In this document: positions 60,284 through 64,000 of the stretch, one piece after another
Numbering within the stretch: position 1 is the stretch's first letter
Layout: each line of letters begins with the position of its first letter
Assembly: GCF_001905385.1 (NCBI RefSeq)
Contig: NZ_LIPF01000001.1
Location: 1,106,765 to 1,170,764 of the forward strand
Origin: Streptomyces sp. CB02414
Lineage (GTDB): Bacteria > Actinomycetota > Actinomycetes > Streptomycetales > Streptomycetaceae
Length of the DNA stretch: 64,000 nt
Direction: 5' to 3'
The notes under the pieces: generated by a model
What the model saw: only the letters and a program-made list of their open reading frames with translations
What the model was told of the DNA's origin: nothing
Databases searched by the model: none
Made by a program: the position numbers and the translations under genes

Positions 60284-61129
60284 ATGCCCGTAAGGACCAC
60301 CACGCGCCGTCGCCAACTGGGCGCCATGTTGCGCAAGTTGCGTACACACAAGGGAATGACCCTTGAGGACGCAGGGCGACTGGTCGGTGTATCCAAGGCG
60401 ACAGTCAGCCGGTACGAGACTCAGGCTGGGCCAGTGAAGTGGATCGTCGTCGACGCTCTCTGCCGCGAGTACGGAGCGTCGGACGCCGAGCGAGAGGCTG
60501 TCGTAAGGCTGGCCAAGGACGCGAAACAGCAGGGCTGGTGGAGTTCGTTCGCCGACTCCATCCCGGAGAGTATGAACTTGCTGCTGACACTGGAGGACGA
60601 AGCCGTTCACGAGAACCACTTCTCCTGCGTCTACGTCCCCGGCCTTCTGCAGACTCGCGCCTACTGCACCACCTTGCAGAAGGCGAACGAGGTGCCGCTG
60701 GGACCAGCCGAGGTCGAACGGCTTGTAGACATCCGTATGAAGAGGCAGGGGGTCCTCAACCGGCCGGAGCCGCCACGCCTGTGGGCAATCCTTGACGAGT
60801 CAGTGATCCGCCGCGTGGTCGGCTCCCCGGAGATCATGAAGGAACAGCTCGGTCGGCTGCTCGAAGCGAACGACACTCCCCACGTCACGCTTCAAGTACT
60901 GCCGTTCTCCAAGGGAGCCCACAGCGCCGCCCTCGGCAGTTTCGTGATCATCGGCGGTATCGAGCCCACATTGGACGTCGTGTACGTCGACTTCCATACG
61001 GGCTCGCTTTTCCTGGAGAAGGACGAGGAACTGGCGCGGTACAGACTTGCGTTCGAGTACCTACGCGCACAAGCGTTGGACGTGGAAGCTTCCTCCGCCA
61101 TGATGCACCGCGTCCAGAAGGAGCTGTGA
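60284..61129 (+). CDS. XRE family regulator with DUF5753, second set
   Basis: 281 aa from ATG 60284 (AAAGGAG). XRE domain at about 8-62 (LGAMLRKLRTHKGMTLEDAG, VSKATVSRYETQAG) then DUF5753: FSCVYVPGLLQTRAYCTTLQ, VTLQVLPFSKGAHSAALGSF. Paralogous in layout to 2910-3761. The stop overlaps the DUF397 start (TGATG). Confidence 0.9.
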   Translation: MPVRTTTRRRQLGAMLRKLRTHKGMTLEDAGRLVGVSKATVSRYETQAGPVKWIVVDALCREYGASDAEREAVVRLAKDAKQQGWWSSFADSIPESMNLLLTLEDEAVHENHFSCVYVPGLLQTRAYCTTLQKANEVPLGPAEVERLVDIRMKRQGVLNRPEPPRLWAILDESVIRRVVGSPEIMKEQLGRLLEANDTPHVTLQVLPFSKGAHSAALGSFVIIGGIEPTLDVVYVDFHTGSLFLEKDEELARYRLAFEYLRAQALDVEASSAMMHRVQKEL

Positions 61130-61332
61130 TGTCTCTCAGCCGCCAGCCTGCTACCCCTGCGCCTTCCTGGTTCAAGTCGTCGTACAGCGGCGGCAACGCC
61201 ACTGAGTGTGTCGAGTGCGCCCACGCCTCGCCTCGAACGCTCATACGCGACTCAAAGTGCGCAGACGGCCCTGTCCTATCCGTAGACGCCAAGGCCTGGC
61301 GTCGCTTCGTCGAGGCGCTACGCCAGGGCTGA
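61129..61332 (+). CDS. DUF397 protein, second set
   Basis: 67 aa. DUF397 signature FKSSYSGGNATECVECAH and LIRDSK, followed by LSVDAKAWRRFVEAL. ATG 61129 overlaps the regulator stop; an adjacent GTG 61126 is possible. Confidence 0.9.
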   Translation: MSLSRQPATPAPSWFKSSYSGGNATECVECAHASPRTLIRDSKCADGPVLSVDAKAWRRFVEALRQG

Positions 61333-61425
61333 CGAACCACAGAGAGCCAGACTCATAGAAGTTCGTGCAAGTAGCCGACACGCAGAGCTGCGGCCGCGCA
61401 AGCCTGTTCATCTCGACACTCCTCA

Positions 61426-61659
61426 ATGCCACCGAAGGCCATCATGACGCTGCCGCCTGGGCAAGGGCCCGAGAGTCCCAACGTCGGTTCTTCTGCCGTG
61501 TATCTAGACGACGAAGCGGGGAACTGCATCAGCGACACTGGCGGGTCACAGATGCTGAGCTTCTGGCGCGGTGAGACACCCCGGGCACGAGACGTTGATC
61601 GAGCTGCCCACGCGCACTATGCAGTTCATCCCGGAGGTGAGCGGCCGTGCCTCAGATGA
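61426..61659 (+). CDS. Small hypothetical protein before the DUF6879 gene
   Basis: 77 aa. It begins MPPKAIMTLPPGQGPESPNV and its stop overlaps the start of the next gene (ATGA-like, 61657-61659 inside the GTG 61647 frame start), suggesting coupling. No family recognised. A frame of this length could also be chance in GC-rich DNA. Confidence 0.35.
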   Translation: MPPKAIMTLPPGQGPESPNVGSSAVYLDDEAGNCISDTGGSQMLSFWRGETPRARDVDRAAHAHYAVHPGGERPCLR

Positions 61660-62153
61660 CGTTTGAGGAGCTCTTCCGGTCAGCCCGGCACAGCGCCTAT
61701 CACCTGGAGATGCGCGACGCGTACGGCCTTGACGAGGACTACCGGGAGTGGTCAGCGGGCCACCGGTTCGACCCAGCGGAGCGCTGGCCCTGGTGGATCG
61801 AGCTCGTCTCCTCGGCGGTGGCCCGCGGCGTGGCCGTGCACCGCGCTCGTGTCGTTTCCGAACCACTGTCCTCCTACGCTCGCTACGAGTACGAGCTGAC
61901 CAGCGGGCACAACGTCAAGGCCGGCGAAGACGTACGCTGGCTACCCCGCAGGCAGGCTTCGGGCCTTGCTCTGCCGGGAAACGACTTCTGGCTCTTCGAC
62001 GACACATCCGTCCTGTTCAACCACTTTGCCGGGGATGGGACGATGACTGGCGAGGAACTTTCGACCGACCAGAGCGTCGTCAGCCTGTGCACTTCCGCGT
62101 TCGCTGCCGTGTGGGAGCGGGCGATCCCACACGACGAGTACCGCCCGGGCTGA
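61647..62153 (+). CDS. DUF6879 family protein
   Basis: 168 aa. It begins MTFEELFRSARHSAYHLEMR (after MPQ), a typical start of DUF6879 proteins, with DFWLFDDTSVLFNHFAGDG later. The family is associated with XRE/DUF397 clusters in Streptomyces; this one follows the second set by about 315 bp. Function unknown. GTG 61647 is the start used; the ATG three codons later is also possible. Confidence 0.8.
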   Translation: MPQMTFEELFRSARHSAYHLEMRDAYGLDEDYREWSAGHRFDPAERWPWWIELVSSAVARGVAVHRARVVSEPLSSYARYEYELTSGHNVKAGEDVRWLPRRQASGLALPGNDFWLFDDTSVLFNHFAGDGTMTGEELSTDQSVVSLCTSAFAAVWERAIPHDEYRPG

Positions 62154-62183
62154 CAGCGACCGTCTGCCTCGTCGCCTAAAACC

Positions 62184-62684
62184 TCAGGCCTGGTCGCCGT
62201 CCCGTCCCTCGTCGCCACCGTCGACGACCCTTAGGTCGGCACGTTCCCCTGCGTACGGGTCGGGAGTCCCGGCAGGAATACCCTGCACCGCCTGGCCCTG
62301 CGCTACTCCATTGCCGTTGAAGACAAAATCGGGACGGATGCGCCAGTTGCGGCCGTCGGGGTAGATGAACCCCTCGGCCGCGAGCTGCTTGAGGGCGCGC
62401 GAGACGGACGCCTGCGACATGCCCACCTGCTCGGCGAACTTCGTCTGGCTCTCCACCAGGACCAAGCCGTGATCCTTGCGGTTCTGGAGGGCGCACATCT
62501 TATGGAACAGCTTGTATGCGCTGACGCTGAGATTCGCGTCGGCGAGGGCGTTGTGTGCCGCGTATCCCATCGTGGTGAATCCTCCTCCCCTGAACCAGAG
62601 ACCGTGCGCGGCCGAGGCCGAGGAGTGGACGGTGAAGTCGTTCACCTCGCCCGTCCGCTTGTTCACGGTCTCGATCCGGGTCAC
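62184..62684 (-). CDS. RepL-like / MarR-like winged-helix protein
   Basis: 166 aa from GTG 62684 (MTRIETVNKRTGEVNDFTVH). The opening, with TGEV then a strand, and the next part SVSAYKLFHKMCALQNRKDH, FAEQVGMSQASVSRALKQLA, EGFIYPDGRNWRIRPDFVFN follow the layout of RepL replication/maintenance proteins of small plasmids, whose core is a MarR-type winged helix. It could also be a plain regulator. If RepL-like, it marks a remnant of an integrated plasmid or AICE. Upstream starts are possible. Confidence 0.6.
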   Translation of the reverse strand: MTRIETVNKRTGEVNDFTVHSSASAAHGLWFRGGGFTTMGYAAHNALADANLSVSAYKLFHKMCALQNRKDHGLVLVESQTKFAEQVGMSQASVSRALKQLAAEGFIYPDGRNWRIRPDFVFNGNGVAQGQAVQGIPAGTPDPYAGERADLRVVDGGDEGRDGDQA

Positions 62685-63211
62685 TCGCCGGGCCGCACGC
62701 ACAGAGTACCCCCAAGGGTGAATGAAAGACGGGCAGCGCTGACTGAAGCATTGCAGAGCTGCCGAGATGCGATTCAGCACTGCATAGTCTAGATCGTTTA
62801 TTCAGGTCTGAATGACACTATCCAGTACTGTAGTAGGCCTCTTGCATTCCCCCAGGTCACCGGCCTGGCCGGGATCGTGCGTCTTTAACAGGTAAGGGGC
62901 CCGCCGTCCTCGCCTCCCCTCACTGCCCCGTGGGCGGACGCCGTGCCCCGTCACTGGCCGTCGCGGGTACTCCAACGTCATCGAATGGCGTGGCTGATGC
63001 CCGGACGTGGCTGATGGAGGCACACGTGACGGGCGACCGTCCGGCTGTCCCACCGTCGTGGCGTGCTTTCGGCGGCTGAGGTCCCCGGGGCCGGGTCCGT
63101 AGAGGCCGAGCTCAGGTGTTCCACGGACTGTGGTGGGCCCGCCCCCCAGGGCCGTTCGGTGCGATGCCCTCTACCCACGGGCCTCGGGACCCGGCTCGAT
63201 ATCCTGCGCCC
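62685..63211. other. 527-bp gap without a convincing gene
   Basis: No open frame here has Streptomyces-like codon use, a ribosome-binding site and a recognisable protein. The section around 62775-62840 is notably AT-rich (GATCGTTTATTCAGGTCTG) and probably holds the promoter of the minus-strand RepL-like gene. The rest is unassigned. Confidence 0.6.
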
Positions 63212-63874
63212 ATGATCCGCGCAGTAGCTTTCGATGTCGGTGAGTGTCTCGTGGACGAGACCGGGGAGTACGGAACGTGGGCGGACTGGCTTGGGGTGCC
63301 GCGGCACACCTTCCATGCGATGTTCGGCGCCGTGATCGCCCAAGGCCGCGACTACCGTGAGGTCTTCCAGGAGTTCCGGCCCGGGTTCGACCTCTACGCG
63401 GAGCGTGAGAAGAGAGCCGATGCCGGGCAGCCCGAGACCTTCGACGAGGGTGATCTTTACGGGGACGTCCGAGAGTCCTTGCAACGGCTGCGGGCCGATG
63501 GCCTGTGGCTCGGCATCGCCGGGAACCAGACGGTCCGCGCCGGTGGCATCCTCCGCGAGCTCTTCTCCTCCGATGTCGACCTGATCGGCACGTCTGACGA
63601 CTGGGGGGCCAGTAAGCCAGACCCCGAGTTCTTCAAGCGGGTCGCGGAGGCGGTTCCCTTCGAGGCCGACGAGATCCTGTACGTGGGCGATCGCTGCGAC
63701 AACGACATCCGGCCGGCCCGCGAAGCAGGGATGCAGACCGCACTCGTCCGTCGGGGGCCTTGGGCCACCATCCAGTGGGAGAGCACGGAGGCCCGGGAGC
63801 TGCCGACCTTCCGTATTGAGACCCTGGCTGAACTTGACGGCCTGATCCGTCGGTTCAACGGCTCAGCGCACTAA
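63212..63874 (+). CDS. HAD family hydrolase
   Basis: 220 aa from ATG 63212. Motif I VAFDVGECLVDETGEYG (the second Asp of DxD is Glu: D-V-G-E), motif II LGIAGNQTV (Asn in place of Thr/Ser), motif III KPDPEFFKRVAE (Lys) and motif IV ILYVGDRCDNDIRPAREAG. Unusual motif I means catalysis may differ from classical phosphatases. Likely single gene; the last 20 bp overlap a convergent frame. Confidence 0.85.
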   Translation: MIRAVAFDVGECLVDETGEYGTWADWLGVPRHTFHAMFGAVIAQGRDYREVFQEFRPGFDLYAEREKRADAGQPETFDEGDLYGDVRESLQRLRADGLWLGIAGNQTVRAGGILRELFSSDVDLIGTSDDWGASKPDPEFFKRVAEAVPFEADEILYVGDRCDNDIRPAREAGMQTALVRRGPWATIQWESTEARELPTFRIETLAELDGLIRRFNGSAH

Positions 63875-64000
63875 CTGTGGTCGACCAGTCGTAGAGGCGG
63901 TCGTCCAGGTCGCGAACGCAGCGCTCCTGCTGGTGAGGAGTCAGCGCGCGCCGGACTTCGCGCACTCGGTCCATGCCGGTTGCATACCAGGTCAGAGCCA
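63855..64000 (-). CDS. Partial gene, C-terminus of a hypothetical protein
   Basis: From the window end, reading minus: ALTWYATGMDRVREVRRALT, then PHQQERCVRDLDDRLYDWST, ending VSALSR and TGA at 63855. It is helical and charged with no stop over 48 codons. It overlaps the 3' end of the HAD gene by 20 bp. Family not recognised. Confidence 0.45.
   Translation of the reverse strand, partial: ALTWYATGMDRVREVRRALTPHQQERCVRDLDDRLYDWSTTVSALSR

Overview
The window is streptomycete chromosome. It is very GC-rich with third-position G/C bias, GTG and TTG starts are common, tRNAs lack an encoded CCA, and it carries typical Streptomyces genes: a PAS-GGDEF-EAL protein, an XRE + DUF397 + anti-sigma-like ATPase set, and the cslA-glxA cellulose-like glycan locus. 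From memory, gene order from about 5 to 30 kb resembles the S. coelicolor cdgA to cslA/glxA region; this is recalled, not searched.

Layout. 0-9 kb: MFS tail, WYL regulator divergent from a VOC protein with a shared palindrome, a MarR-like protein, a first ATPase/XRE/DUF397 set, a luciferase-like oxidoreductase, the c-di-GMP enzyme CdgA, a secreted M6 protease and tRNA-Lys. 9-12 kb: two small hypotheticals, a secreted pectate lyase with a LacI-type palindrome upstream, then a structured RNA-like stretch ending in a 38-bp perfect palindrome. 12-21 kb: a probable ectoine-type uptake and catabolism block (two Asp/Glu racemase-superfamily enzymes, 2-hydroxyacid dehydrogenase, amidase, DUF3830 protein, four-gene EhuBCDA-like ABC transporter, IclR regulator with an apparent frameshift). 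21-30 kb: glycan block (AA10 LPMO, SPFH protein, secreted peptidoglycan-binding protein, CslA, GlxA, GH6 lipoprotein) with two more identical tRNA-Lys genes. 30-45 kb: sortase and surface proteins, HAD phosphatase, a TnpB element beside a truncated gene, PQQ-type dehydrogenase with CBM2, ROK repressor with in-domain repeats facing a Gfo/Idh/MocA gene across a clear operator, and assorted metabolic genes including a second YidC/Oxa1 homologue.

45-62 kb is an accessory defence island. It opens with an Arr-type rifampin ADP-ribosyltransferase and a Vsr fragment. A four-gene operon follows with every junction overlapping by 4 nt: methyltransferase, a 905-aa HEPN-NACHT-FGE STAND ATPase, an 88-aa cold-shock-like protein and a CorA-topology membrane protein. 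This operon is the best candidate for an undescribed system. Next is a restriction-modification locus of the MORC/GHKL type: GHKL ATPase, Z1 helicase-like ATPase, NaeI-like endonuclease, Vsr nuclease, C5 methyltransferase and HNH nuclease. A second ATPase/XRE/DUF397/DUF6879 set and a RepL-like winged-helix protein close the island. The window ends with a HAD phosphatase and a partial gene.
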